64,000 nucleotides of DNA from Lysinibacillus sphaericus OT4b.31 (GCF_000392615.1 NZ_KB933398.1:3695204-3759203), one strand, 5' to 3'. Positions 1 through 8,211 are shown, counted from the stretch's first letter. Program-made: numbers and translations. The notes: generated from the letters alone by a model not told the origin.

Positions 1-42
1 AAATGTCTGCTAGATTCCTTTTACTATATCGCTAATTGTCGT

Positions 43-852
43 TTATGCTAGTAACACTAAACTAACCGCCATAACAGCCATTCCAGCTACTAAGCCATAC
101 ATCGATAAATGTGTTTCGTCATATCTTTGTGCAGCTGGCAGTAATTCATCTAATGATATAAATACCATTATCCCCGCAACCCCTGCAAAGACAATACCAA
201 ACATGACATCTGTTAAAAAAGGCATTAATAGGAAGAATGCCACTAGAGCACCTACAGGCTCTGCCAATCCTGATAAGAAAGATAGCTTAAAAGCTTTTCT
301 ACGATTTCCTGTTGCAAAGTAAATCGGCACGGATACCGCAATTCCCTCAGGAATATTATGAATCGCAACAGCTATGGCAATAGCAATTCCAACATTCGGA
401 TCATTTATGGCAGACATAAATGTGGCAATCCCCTCTGGGAAATTATGAATGCCAATTGCAAGTGCCGTAAATAGCCCCATCTTCATTAAACGATCCTGAT
501 CCACCTGAGGCTTAACCGCATTTACATCCTCTACAAGCTTCACTTCATGAGGATTTGTAGCTTTTGGAATGAACTTATCAATCAACGCAATAAATAGCAT
601 ACCACCAAAAAATCCGGCAATTGTCATCCAATAACCATTGGTTGTGCCTAACGCATTTGTTAAAGCATCTTTGGCCTTCACAAAAATTTCAACCAATGAT
701 ACGTAAATCATAACACCTGCTGAAAAACCAAGTGCTAATGATAAAAATTTTGTATTTGTTCTTGACGTAAAAAACGCGATTAAACTACCTACACCTGTTG
801 CAAGTCCGGCAAAAAGAGTTAACCCTAATGCCAATAATACATTACCTTCCAT
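43..852 (-). CDS. zupT: ZIP-family zinc/divalent metal transporter ZupT
   Basis: A 269-residue polytopic membrane protein of the ZIP family, which imports Zn2+ and other divalent metals. The two signature metal-site helices are visible: HNFPEG at about residues 136-141 and HNIPEG at 165-170, the pair characteristic of ZupT. A hydrophilic loop at about 95-122 precedes them. Length is close to E. coli ZupT (257). The ATG has an AAGGAAG/GAAGGG stretch just upstream. It stands alone, and no Zur-like operator was recognised upstream. The family is secure; metal preference is not visible in the sequence. Confidence 0.92.
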   Translation of the reverse strand: MEGNVLLALGLTLFAGLATGVGSLIAFFTSRTNTKFLSLALGFSAGVMIYVSLVEIFVKAKDALTNALGTTNGYWMTIAGFFGGMLFIALIDKFIPKATNPHEVKLVEDVNAVKPQVDQDRLMKMGLFTALAIGIHNFPEGIATFMSAINDPNVGIAIAIAVAIHNIPEGIAVSVPIYFATGNRRKAFKLSFLSGLAEPVGALVAFFLLMPFLTDVMFGIVFAGVAGIMVFISLDELLPAAQRYDETHLSMYGLVAGMAVMAVSLVLLA

Positions 853-971
853 TCCCTTCTTCCTTTTCCCTTTTTGTTATAGTACTCATCTTAACTTAGA
901 AGTTTCCTATGTGCAATTCTTTTTTACTAGGCTAATAATGACCAACAATGCCTATTCTAGATTTCTAGACG

Positions 972-1010
972 AAAAAGCAGCACCCTATTCCTACGAATAA
1001 AGTACTGCTT
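972..1010 (-). terminator. Intrinsic terminator after PAP2 gene
   Basis: On the minus strand AAGCAGTAC pairs with GTGCTGCTT across a loop of about 20 nt and is followed by a T run, starting just past the PAP2 stop codon. Confidence 0.6.
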
Positions 1011-1022
1011 CCTCGATTTTTA

Positions 1023-1631
1023 CTACATATCCCCTTTTTGCATTACTCGCTTACGTCGCTCATACCAGATGACACAAATGATAAACCATGTAAAACCGAC
1101 GCTCCATCCTGCGAGTACATCGGATGCAAAATGTCGAGCTCCTGCCACACGCGACAAACCGATGAGTATTGTTAATACGATTGCCCCAGCCCACAATTGA
1201 ATTTTACGTACCTTCTTATTGTTCTCCGATAAAATATAAGCCGCAGCAAATAAATATAAGAGGCCTGACATGGAATGTCCTGATGGAAAACTAAAGGAAG
1301 TTAATTGATCTTCAATTTCAGGTCGTGGTCGCTGCACCCACTTTTTTAATAATTGATTTAGTACATTTCCTGCTGCGAATGTTAACAATATGAATAGTAA
1401 AGCACGGTAATTTTTCATCTTCCAAGCTAAATACACCATTAATATAATCGCCACAGCGACTACAAATATCGGCTCTCCGATATAATGAAAAACTTCTATG
1501 AAGCGATTGCCAAATAAAATATCTGCCATTTTAGCATCAAAGTTTTCTATCGATTCACTCTGATAAGTTGCTCGTAAAACAAAAAAGGCAATAAGCGTTA
1601 AAACCGCCATTGGATATGCCCATTTTTTCAT
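1023..1631 (-). CDS. PAP2-family membrane phosphatase
   Basis: A 202-residue membrane phosphatase of the PAP2 superfamily, whose members dephosphorylate lipid phosphates such as undecaprenyl pyrophosphate or phosphatidylglycerol phosphate outside the membrane. All three catalytic motifs are present in order: KWVQRPRP, PSGH and SRVAGARHFASD (SR-x5-H-x3-D). About six membrane segments surround them. I start it at the ATG at 1631 (MKKWAYP), placed 8 nt after GAGGTGA; a longer reading from 1655 would put that ribosome site inside the gene. The exact lipid substrate cannot be read from sequence; BcrC- or PgpB-like roles are equally possible. Confidence 0.85.
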   Translation of the reverse strand: MKKWAYPMAVLTLIAFFVLRATYQSESIENFDAKMADILFGNRFIEVFHYIGEPIFVVAVAIILMVYLAWKMKNYRALLFILLTFAAGNVLNQLLKKWVQRPRPEIEDQLTSFSFPSGHSMSGLLYLFAAAYILSENNKKVRKIQLWAGAIVLTILIGLSRVAGARHFASDVLAGWSVGFTWFIICVIWYERRKRVMQKGDM

Positions 1632-1726
1632 AATTTCTTTCACCTCTAAGCACATTTTTCACATCATATCATAAATACGTGCCATTAGAGGAGAATAAAC
1701 ACTAGCTCTTCATGAACATTCTATCG

Positions 1727-1858
1727 TTATAATACAAGTTTGTACTCTTTATGTTGTGCAATGACAATTGTCTCTTCATCCGATTTATTGAAAAAATTTG
1801 AAAGAGCTAAAGCAACAATAAATAAGATCAAAATTATAGGTAGTATTTTTTTAAACAA
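1727..1858 (-). CDS. Small membrane protein of unknown function
   Basis: A 43-residue reading frame on the same strand and 44 nt after the stop of the 299-residue gene. It begins MFKKILP, has one strongly hydrophobic helix (about residues 4-20) and a charged tail with KSDEE. The TTG start sits 9 nt after AAGGA; a GTG three codons earlier is possible but too close to that site. The helix plus well-placed ribosome site suggest a real single-pass membrane miniprotein, probably co-transcribed with the upstream gene. No family recognised. Confidence 0.45.
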   Translation of the reverse strand: MFKKILPIILILFIVALALSNFFNKSDEETIVIAQHKEYKLVL

Positions 1859-1902
1859 ACTAAACACTTCCTTATCATCTAGAGTTTCATTCTCAGAGAC
1901 GT

Positions 1903-2802
1903 TTACTTTAATAATACAGGATCAAACAGCCAATCTTTCGGTCCGAAATTTCGATCCTTTTCTCCCTTAACTTCTCGAGAAATATTATTTTTTATAATGA
2001 ATTCTCTGAACTTTCGACTGAATATTGTTTTTCTGTAAAGATAACTTCCATCATGACTCAACTCAGCTGAAAAGAATATATCTCCCTTTACGTTCGTTAT
2101 ATCATGTCGATTATAAATATCAGGGCCGTTGATAACTCCGCTTAACCCACATGGACAAGGCGGTTGCTCTGTCGCAAAATACAGTTTAACTCTTTCTGCG
2201 CTACATGATGGAAGCATCTGTCTTGGTATTATTTGATATGCAGGTTGCTTCCCTATTTCAGGTCCTTGATGGATTACCTCTAGAAGATCATATCCTTCAA
2301 TATTCTCTTGTTTCATTAATGTCACTAATTTCTCTGAAGCTACCCAAAAACCGCTTACATGTACTAGATGACGATCATTTATTTTTGATGTATCAATAAC
2401 TAAAGGCGATAGTTGCTCTTTCTCCATTAAACCACAATGCTGGCAATATGTACTGATAGAACATAAGGTGCCTCTATCATCCAAAAACATTTCTGGTGAG
2501 TTTCCCGTAGAATTTAACGTAAATAGCGACGCTTGCTCATATTCGCTTTCTGAAAAGTCGAAGTAAAATCGTTCACCAATTGAAACAATGCCTAATTCAT
2601 GTTCTAAGGATTTATATAGAGCTGCTACCTGTTCATACGTCACATCTTCATTTAATGTGAAAATTGGATTAAAGGAAGCTTTTAAATTTCTTTTTCTTAT
2701 TTCAGGCGCACCTATAAAAATACCATAGCGATTATAAACTTTAATGACCTGATCTTGACTAGATTCATCTATAGAAAATAAATTTTCAAGTTCTACTTTC
2801 AA
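1903..2802 (-). CDS. Conserved hypothetical protein with cysteine pairs
   Basis: A 299-residue soluble protein with no signal peptide or membrane segment. Its most visible feature is two cysteine clusters, CQHCG at about residues 119-123 and CPCG near 217, with further single cysteines nearby. This could form a zinc site, loosely resembling double-CXXCG proteins (often linked to toxin immunity in other bacteria), but I cannot assign it to that family. It ends in a conserved-looking FGPKDWLFDP segment. The start is TTG, 9 nt after AAGGTAGG. It lies just outside the left repeat of the comQXPA cassette and is followed by a small membrane protein gene. Function unknown. Confidence 0.7.
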   Translation of the reverse strand: MKVELENLFSIDESSQDQVIKVYNRYGIFIGAPEIRKRNLKASFNPIFTLNEDVTYEQVAALYKSLEHELGIVSIGERFYFDFSESEYEQASLFTLNSTGNSPEMFLDDRGTLCSISTYCQHCGLMEKEQLSPLVIDTSKINDRHLVHVSGFWVASEKLVTLMKQENIEGYDLLEVIHQGPEIGKQPAYQIIPRQMLPSCSAERVKLYFATEQPPCPCGLSGVINGPDIYNRHDITNVKGDIFFSAELSHDGSYLYRKTIFSRKFREFIIKNNISREVKGEKDRNFGPKDWLFDPVLLK

Positions 2803-2981
2803 AATATACGCCTACCTTTATATAAAGTTTTATCGTGAAGTATATTGTCTAGCTAGTGACATTTATTAGAAAATCTAACATCGTCTACTTTATTGATAGA
2901 TAGCCAGGCAGCTTATTTTAAACGAAAATCATATCTTGTCTTATTACCCACTACAGCATATTTACTTAACCACGATTATAC

Positions 2982-3112
2982 TAAGCGTAACAGCACTTAC
3001 ACCGATATTTCAATGTCGGGTTTACGCCAATTTTTTGGCGGACATTAGAGGTATTTTTGGCGTGAATTGGCGGACTCAAGAAAAACACCGCCACTTTTTG
3101 GCGGTGTTTTTT
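2982..3112 (+). repeat. Left inverted-repeat end of comQXPA cassette
   Basis: About 131 bp that reappears, reverse-complemented and diverged, at 7311-7456. Reading inward, both copies show the same ordered blocks: TAAGCGTAACA, then TTTCAA, TTTACGCCAA, a GGCG hairpin, TTGGCGTGAA, and a terminal hairpin of the form ACCGCCA-loop-TGGCGGT. The palindromic blocks look like repeated protein-binding sites of a transposon end, but no transposase lies between the copies and no clear target duplication flanks them. Confidence 0.75.
3082..3112 (-). terminator. Hairpin terminator after comA
   Basis: Perfect ACACCGCCA/TGGCGGTGT stem with a 5-nt loop, followed on the minus strand by TTTT. It is the innermost hairpin of the left repeat and is well placed to end comQXPA transcription. 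Confidence 0.65.
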
Positions 3113-3249
3113 GAAATGTATAGGTCTTTAAGGATATAAATATGTTTTATTTATCCAAAGTAAATAAAAGTAATTTATTTGGAATCAAACTGGAATTTTC
3201 GTTACTAGGAATATATACCATTTTTAAAGGATTATAGCACATTAGAAAA

Positions 3250-3873
3250 CTACAGTAAATTCATTTTTTCTGCAAGATCCACAGCTTCCGTGCGAGAATC
3301 TACATTTAGTAAAGTGAACAACTGTGTTAAATATCTCTCCGTTGTTCGTTGCGGAATATTTAATTCAATGGCAATAGCTCGATTCGTATGGCCCTGTGCA
3401 ATGAGTCTTAATATCTTCTTTTCTTTTTCATTTAAATGAATATCAAGCTTTGCATCCTGTAATTTAAATCGATTATCTAGAAAATCCAAGAAATTTTTAG
3501 GTAAAACAATTTCACCATTCGCTATTGCTCTTACTGTCCGTAAAATCTGCTCTTTCGAGGCCGTTTTAGCTAATATGCCCTCAATTTTCCTTTCTAAAAT
3601 AAGTGGATAATAATCAGTAATATCATCACCTGTATAAAGGATAATAGAAGCATCTGTTTGTATCGCTTTAAGATTTCGAGCTAAGTTAATGCCATTTTCT
3701 AAAGGCATATTTATATCAATTAAATAAATATCATACGGCTTGTTCTTAATTCTCTGTATTACAGAAGTTGCATCACTTTCAGTATCAACTAAAATATCTT
3801 CATTTTCTTTAAATAAATTCTTAGTTCCCTCTAACACAATAGGGTGATCATCCACTATGAGCATCTTAATCAA
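3250..3873 (-). CDS. comA: ComA-like NarL-family response regulator
   Basis: About 207 residues: an N-terminal receiver domain and a C-terminal LuxR-type helix-turn-helix (about residues 145-205). Acidic pocket DDHP, the phosphoacceptor aspartate in YLIDINMP (about D53), and a lysine in the AKTASKEQ segment are present. In the B. subtilis ComQXPA system the kinase phosphorylates ComA, which activates competence and surfactin genes. The gene overlaps the end of comP, implying translational coupling. Possible starts are GTG 3882, TTG 3873 and ATG 3864; I prefer TTG, about 10 nt after AAGGA. The ComA identity comes mostly from the operon; its target promoters are unknown here. Confidence 0.88.
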   Translation of the reverse strand: MIKMLIVDDHPIVLEGTKNLFKENEDILVDTESDATSVIQRIKNKPYDIYLIDINMPLENGINLARNLKAIQTDASIILYTGDDITDYYPLILERKIEGILAKTASKEQILRTVRAIANGEIVLPKNFLDFLDNRFKLQDAKLDIHLNEKEKKILRLIAQGHTNRAIAIELNIPQRTTERYLTQLFTLLNVDSRTEAVDLAEKMNLL

Positions 3874-6151
3874 GTGTGTCACTTCCTTCTTTTACTATAA
3901 TTCTAATAGACATCCCTTCATTAACTCGTGTATTGATGTAAAAGTGTCCATCAAAGGCCTTTACTCGCTCTTGCATGCCTCTAATCCCCATTGAAGTTGC
4001 AACAATAATATCATCAACATTACAGCCGACACCATCATCCTTATAGAGGATCTCAAATCCATCGTCCATTTCCTTGAGATAAACCTCAACTGTTGTTGCA
4101 TAAGAATGTTTCAAAGCATTGTTAAGTAATTCTTGAAACAATCGATAAATCATTAAATTCAAGCGCTCGTCCTCTAAATAAAGACGATCAATTGTATAAA
4201 TTAACACAAAACTAGCTCTTTCGGTCACTTTCCGAATTAGCTTTTCTAATGCAGCGTTTAGCCCTAATGTGTCCAATAATGGGGGCTTCAGATTTTCACA
4301 ATAGGCTCTTAAATCGTGTAAAGATGCAACCATTTGCTTATGAATATTCTCCAGTTTTTGTTGAATATCTGCAGTGTCTTTTGCATTCACTAGGACATCA
4401 ACTTCTCGAGCAATATGAAGTTGCTCTTGTAAGTTAGTGTCATGTAATTCTTGAGCTAATTGATATTTCTCCTCTTCAAACCTTAACCATAGTAGCTTAT
4501 TTAACCAAGGTAATTGACTATCATCCGCTTGCTTCATATGCTTTAGTTCCTCTAACAGTTCTTCCACCATCTTTGTATTTTCAATAAAATTATTTACATA
4601 TAACAGGAGCAATTCCAGCCATAAAAGCTCTTCATCTTTTAAGTGGATTGAATTGTTATGTCCCAATACTAAGGCTCTTTTGTAATGAGAATCTTGATGG
4701 AGGAAAGCTAGATAGACCTTGTCAATTTTCCGTATTTCTCCTAATTTTATATCTTCCATTAACTCAGGATTAATCGGAACCTTTCCCTCAACCATTGAAG
4801 TAAATTGATTTGTGCCATAGTCATAGGTTAATACAAATACATGCTCAAGCTCAAGGTGCAGTGAAACCTCCTGAGCAAACTTCTCTAGTAACTCGTTCAT
4901 TTTAATTGTTTTACCAATCCTATCGACAGCAGTATATAGCTGATGTATATAATCCCCTTTTGTTGAAAATAGGATTTTCCGTTTGCGATAATCGACCTTT
5001 TCTTTTATGTAAAAAAGTATAACTAACGATGAAAATGTAAAGAAGGACACGCCTGACAAGACAGTCTTTGTTAGATAATTTCCTGCAATCCAATACAACC
5101 CAACAGTAAACCACACCGTAAATATTAAAGAAAATATTACATAATAGCGCAATCTCGTAATATGATATTCGATATCAAATAGTCGTTCCGCTAATTGTGT
5201 AAAGATAAAGCTAAATGGAATTAGTAATAAAAATAATGAACTAATTTCTGCCTTAAGTATATGTGTATGGAATAAAATTTCAGGGAGTGCATATAAAAAA
5301 AGAAATGGCAGAAACGGTATCAATATACTACTTAATAATATTTTCAACTGAGGTGAGCTGTATTTGAAATAGCTAAACAATAAAATACTAAGTATAATGA
5401 TTAGAAGAATTAAGAAAAGAGCTAATACTACATTAGAAAGTGCATTATTATAAGCAGGATAAATAGTGCCCATACAGCCCAGTATTAAAGCCATCATAGG
5501 GAATATATAAAAGAATTTGATATGGTTTGTAAACACCCAATTTATCTTTACAAATGAAAAATAATTTCTTAAAAAATGCAATAATAGGACTAAACATAAC
5601 AGCATACTACTACGATTTACTATAATCCCAACACCATTTAATCTACCAGAGACACCACTACTTACATAAGCTAATGAAACAGTAAGCATGAAAAGAATAA
5701 GCAAGTTAGTAAGCAATGTATTTTTTTGTTTAAAATGTAGAAAGACAGTAACGAATAGAGTTAATAAAAAATAACAAGCTGGAATTATTAATATATAGTA
5801 AAATTGCTGAGGAATATCTAAATGTTTAATATGTATATCTATTATTTCTCCATCTGGTTTCTTTATTGTTAAAGAATTAGCAGATAATATTACTGATTTA
5901 TATTTCACCTGTTTTTGATTATCAGTTGGCATATTATCTATAGTTAAAACAACATCACCTGCAGATATATTTTGCCCTTCTGCCCAGCCTTTATAATAAG
6001 GTTTGGTTACTACCCACTTGCCATTCTCTTTTTCTACCTCAATATCTAAAAAAGGCGCGCTATAATTTACATAATTCAGATAAAGACCAATTACTAAATA
6101 AAGCATTATAGCGGGCCAGAATATCTTACTATTCAATGTTTTTAATTCCAA
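3866..6151 (-). CDS. comP: ComP-like membrane sensor histidine kinase
   Basis: A 761-residue sensor kinase, near the length of B. subtilis ComP (769). One N-terminal helix (about 10-30) is followed by an outside loop of about 90 residues with a PDZ-like GDVVLTID stretch. Multiple membrane helices follow (about 115-390), then a cytoplasmic linker and a HisKA_3/HATPase module. The phosphorylated histidine is in AQELHD (H570); the N box is ELLNNALKH, the G1 box DDGVGC, and the G2 region GIRGMQERV. It senses the ComX pheromone and phosphorylates ComA. The start is TTG at 6151, inside the last codons of comX, so the two overlap by 10 nt. Confidence 0.92.
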   Translation of the reverse strand: MELKTLNSKIFWPAIMLYLVIGLYLNYVNYSAPFLDIEVEKENGKWVVTKPYYKGWAEGQNISAGDVVLTIDNMPTDNQKQVKYKSVILSANSLTIKKPDGEIIDIHIKHLDIPQQFYYILIIPACYFLLTLFVTVFLHFKQKNTLLTNLLILFMLTVSLAYVSSGVSGRLNGVGIIVNRSSMLLCLVLLLHFLRNYFSFVKINWVFTNHIKFFYIFPMMALILGCMGTIYPAYNNALSNVVLALFLILLIIILSILLFSYFKYSSPQLKILLSSILIPFLPFLFLYALPEILFHTHILKAEISSLFLLLIPFSFIFTQLAERLFDIEYHITRLRYYVIFSLIFTVWFTVGLYWIAGNYLTKTVLSGVSFFTFSSLVILFYIKEKVDYRKRKILFSTKGDYIHQLYTAVDRIGKTIKMNELLEKFAQEVSLHLELEHVFVLTYDYGTNQFTSMVEGKVPINPELMEDIKLGEIRKIDKVYLAFLHQDSHYKRALVLGHNNSIHLKDEELLWLELLLLYVNNFIENTKMVEELLEELKHMKQADDSQLPWLNKLLWLRFEEEKYQLAQELHDTNLQEQLHIAREVDVLVNAKDTADIQQKLENIHKQMVASLHDLRAYCENLKPPLLDTLGLNAALEKLIRKVTERASFVLIYTIDRLYLEDERLNLMIYRLFQELLNNALKHSYATTVEVYLKEMDDGFEILYKDDGVGCNVDDIIVATSMGIRGMQERVKAFDGHFYINTRVNEGMSIRIIVKEGSDTLD

Positions 6152-6300
6152 ATATCACTTTCTAAATCAATCTCACCACTAAACGCATCTAAAATTGCTT
6201 TTTTTTCTATAAACGACATTCCAATTAATGAGGCTTTTTGGTCCTTTAATAATGTAACTAGTACTGATTTTGGTTCAAGATACTGAATTACTTTAATCAT
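6142..6300 (-). CDS. comX: ComX-like pheromone precursor
   Basis: A 52-residue reading frame between comQ and comP, the place where comX always sits. It shares the ComX core: ASLIGMSFIEKKAILDAF here resembles the ACLIG...E...II.AY pattern of B. subtilis ComX. It ends in DIWN, giving one tryptophan at position 51, the residue that ComQ prenylates in this family. The ATG at 6300 follows GAGGAGTG by about 8 nt. The mature peptide should be the last 6-10 residues, but where it is cut and which isoprenoid is attached cannot be told from sequence. Mature ComX peptides usually carry Trp three or four residues from the end, so a penultimate Trp is slightly unusual. Confidence 0.88.
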   Translation of the reverse strand: MIKVIQYLEPKSVLVTLLKDQKASLIGMSFIEKKAILDAFSGEIDLESDIWN

Positions 6301-6312
6301 ACAAATCACTCC

Positions 6313-7215
6313 TCATCTCATTAGTTTTAATACGTACTCTTTACCTAAATCGTTTATAGCAACATTTTTCAGATTATGCAACGCCTTGAACTTGTAGACA
6401 TTTTTTATAGTAATCGTATAACGTATTGCGCCGCCATTTGTCAATTCATTTTTTGTGGCATTATTATCCAAAAATGAAACTATATCATTATTATAATAGT
6501 TTACTACTGATTTTGAAACATCATTTTTCTGAGACATAAGATAAATAATAGGCAATGAGTATCTTTTATTTAGTAGATCATTTTTGGGTCCCCAAGTTTT
6601 TAAACCTTGAATATCGTTTTTTATTTGCTGGATAACACCTATGCATTTACCATATTCCTCCATTCCAGAAGATACTCTTCCTTTTGCAAGCGCTTCCCCA
6701 ATTAAGCAACTCATTGCTGTTAATGATCCAGACTTCAGTTCAATCATTTGTAAGTAGGACTGTTCGTCCCGGCAGTTATTAAGTAAATCTAATTGCTGGC
6801 CGTTGATACTTCGTAATGCATACTCTTCTAACAGTTGTATAGCCACACTTTTGTGTTCAAAGGATGTCTCCTGTATTGTTCTAGATGCCATAACGAGCAT
6901 AGTTAAAGCTGCATTTAAAGATAGTTCAGGTGTTTTGCTCCAACTATAGTCCGAATCCTTATCCTGCAAGTCGTCAATAATATCAAAGGACAAAATTAAA
7001 AGTTCAATAGCTGTAGCAACTTTATAAATATCTTCATTAAAACTATCTGTATATGCTTCATAATGCCAAAAGCATAGTTTACCAAATGAATAACCTACTA
7101 ATGTCTTTTCTTCTTTAAAACTTTTAAGCATAGTCTTTAATTCAACACCAAGCAATGCCTCGTTTTCAATAACCATGTCCAACGATTCATTAATCCGTTC
7201 ATCCAGCTCCCTCAA
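6313..7215 (-). CDS. comQ: ComQ-like isoprenyl transferase
   Basis: A 300-residue protein of the trans-prenyltransferase fold. The first aspartate-rich motif is DDLQD (residues 81-85, DDxxD), which binds Mg2+-diphosphate; a weaker second region, NDIQGLKTWGPKND, is near residue 200. Length matches B. subtilis ComQ (about 299). ComQ prenylates the tryptophan of ComX and is needed for its processing and release. It is first in the comQXPA operon, ending 12 nt before comX. The start is TTG, preceded by AAGGGGG and AGAGG. A general polyprenyl synthase is unlikely given the neighbours and the modest second motif. Confidence 0.9.
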   Translation of the reverse strand: MRELDERINESLDMVIENEALLGVELKTMLKSFKEEKTLVGYSFGKLCFWHYEAYTDSFNEDIYKVATAIELLILSFDIIDDLQDKDSDYSWSKTPELSLNAALTMLVMASRTIQETSFEHKSVAIQLLEEYALRSINGQQLDLLNNCRDEQSYLQMIELKSGSLTAMSCLIGEALAKGRVSSGMEEYGKCIGVIQQIKNDIQGLKTWGPKNDLLNKRYSLPIIYLMSQKNDVSKSVVNYYNNDIVSFLDNNATKNELTNGGAIRYTITIKNVYKFKALHNLKNVAINDLGKEYVLKLMR

Positions 7216-7248
7216 TAGTCCTCTACCCCCTTAATTATATTAATAAAT

Positions 7249-7254
7249 ATTATA
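7249..7254 (-). promoter_or_regulatory. comQ: Candidate -10 element of comQXPA operon
   Basis: TATAAT on the minus strand about 34 nt before the comQ start, inside the cassette. The matching -35 region (TAGTAT) is poor, so an activator or an extended -10 may be needed. Weak call. Confidence 0.3.
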
Positions 7255-7310
7255 TAGATTAATGGGAAATAATACTATGAATCGCAATGTAAAAGAAATG
7301 GTAGTACATA

Positions 7311-7456
7311 GATACCGCCAAATAATGGCGGTATTCAAGAAGTTCACGCCAATTTCTGCAAACAAATAGTAAAAAAAGTGGCGGTATTGAATTACTACCG
7401 CCACTTTTTGGCGTAAACTCCCCGTTGAAATGGCGTCCTTATTGATGTTACGCTTA
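7311..7456 (-). repeat. Right inverted-repeat end of comQXPA cassette
   Basis: About 146 bp, the inverted partner of 2982-3112. Its outer edge, read inward on the minus strand, starts TAAGCGTAACA exactly like the left copy. It then has TTTCAA, TTTACGCCAA, TTGGCGTGAA and a terminal ACCGCCA/TGGCGGT hairpin. It carries one additional GTGGCGGTA/TACCGCCAC hairpin absent from the left copy. Together the copies enclose exactly comQ, comX, comP and comA. Confidence 0.75.
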
Positions 7457-7539
7457 AACTAGGTTAAAGATACATAGGCTAGTAATGAAAACTACTGAGA
7501 AACATATAAGGAAATTCTCCAATATTGGGAGTGGTTGAT

Positions 7540-8211
7540 ATGAAAAATGGAAAAAACGAAACTGTTTTAATAATTGCCGCTACTTTTTCATGCACTATAT
7601 CTGTCTCGGCAGAAGAAATTACAATTAAAAAGCCGACGAGTGAACAACAATATGTTGAGCAAATTATTATTCAAACGGAATTACAAGCTTATAAAGAAAC
7701 ATTAACTGAGTATAAAAATAAATCTACATTTTCAAATTTTATTAGTGATATTCCTGGATTTGATAATTCGTTTCAGCAAAAGCTAGACAATACTATTGAT
7801 CAATACGGGATTAGAAGAGTAGCTGAAGACAGTCTTTCAATTATGCCCTTAGTAACACCATTTACCTCTGGATTAAATATAAGTAAACCTAGCATCTATA
7901 CAGCAGCACAGTTTAGTATTATCAATGCAAGAGGGGTATTAAATAGGGACACCACTAATCACAATTGTTCTAGTACTTCCTCCATAGGTAATACCGTTAA
8001 AATAGGGGGAAACGTTGACTTACCTTTTTACTACAAAGACTCGAAGGCAGAAATTGCTATTCCTTCTGCAGATATTGGTGAAAATAATATTTATTGTGAA
8101 CAAACACGATCTAGTTCGAAATTTACTGGCGTTTCAATAAGTGAAAGCGGTATCTCATTTAATATTGCCTCAGCATTTAACACATGGAATAAGGCATCCA
8201 TTAAACATTAA
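7540..8211 (+). CDS. Exported protein of unknown function
   Basis: A 223-residue protein starting MKNGKNETVLIIAATF, with a short hydrophobic segment ending near VSAEE that looks like a signal peptide. The mature part has an acidic N-terminal half with possible coiled-coil character (TSEQQYVEQ through TEYKNKS). The serine/asparagine-rich C-terminal half has two cysteines that could form a disulfide. The ATG at 7540 is about 6 nt after GGGAGTGG; an upstream TTG at 7525 would precede that site. It is one of very few plus-strand genes here and lies 84 bp outside the right cassette repeat. No family recognised; a secreted effector or coat protein is only a guess. Confidence 0.7.
   Translation: MKNGKNETVLIIAATFSCTISVSAEEITIKKPTSEQQYVEQIIIQTELQAYKETLTEYKNKSTFSNFISDIPGFDNSFQQKLDNTIDQYGIRRVAEDSLSIMPLVTPFTSGLNISKPSIYTAAQFSIINARGVLNRDTTNHNCSSTSSIGNTVKIGGNVDLPFYYKDSKAEIAIPSADIGENNIYCEQTRSSSKFTGVSISESGISFNIASAFNTWNKASIKH

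Noticed and set aside
2936-3139. Short plus-strand reading frame across the left repeat
   Set aside because: It lies over hairpins of the repeat, lacks a ribosome site and the copy at 7311-7456 does not keep the frame.
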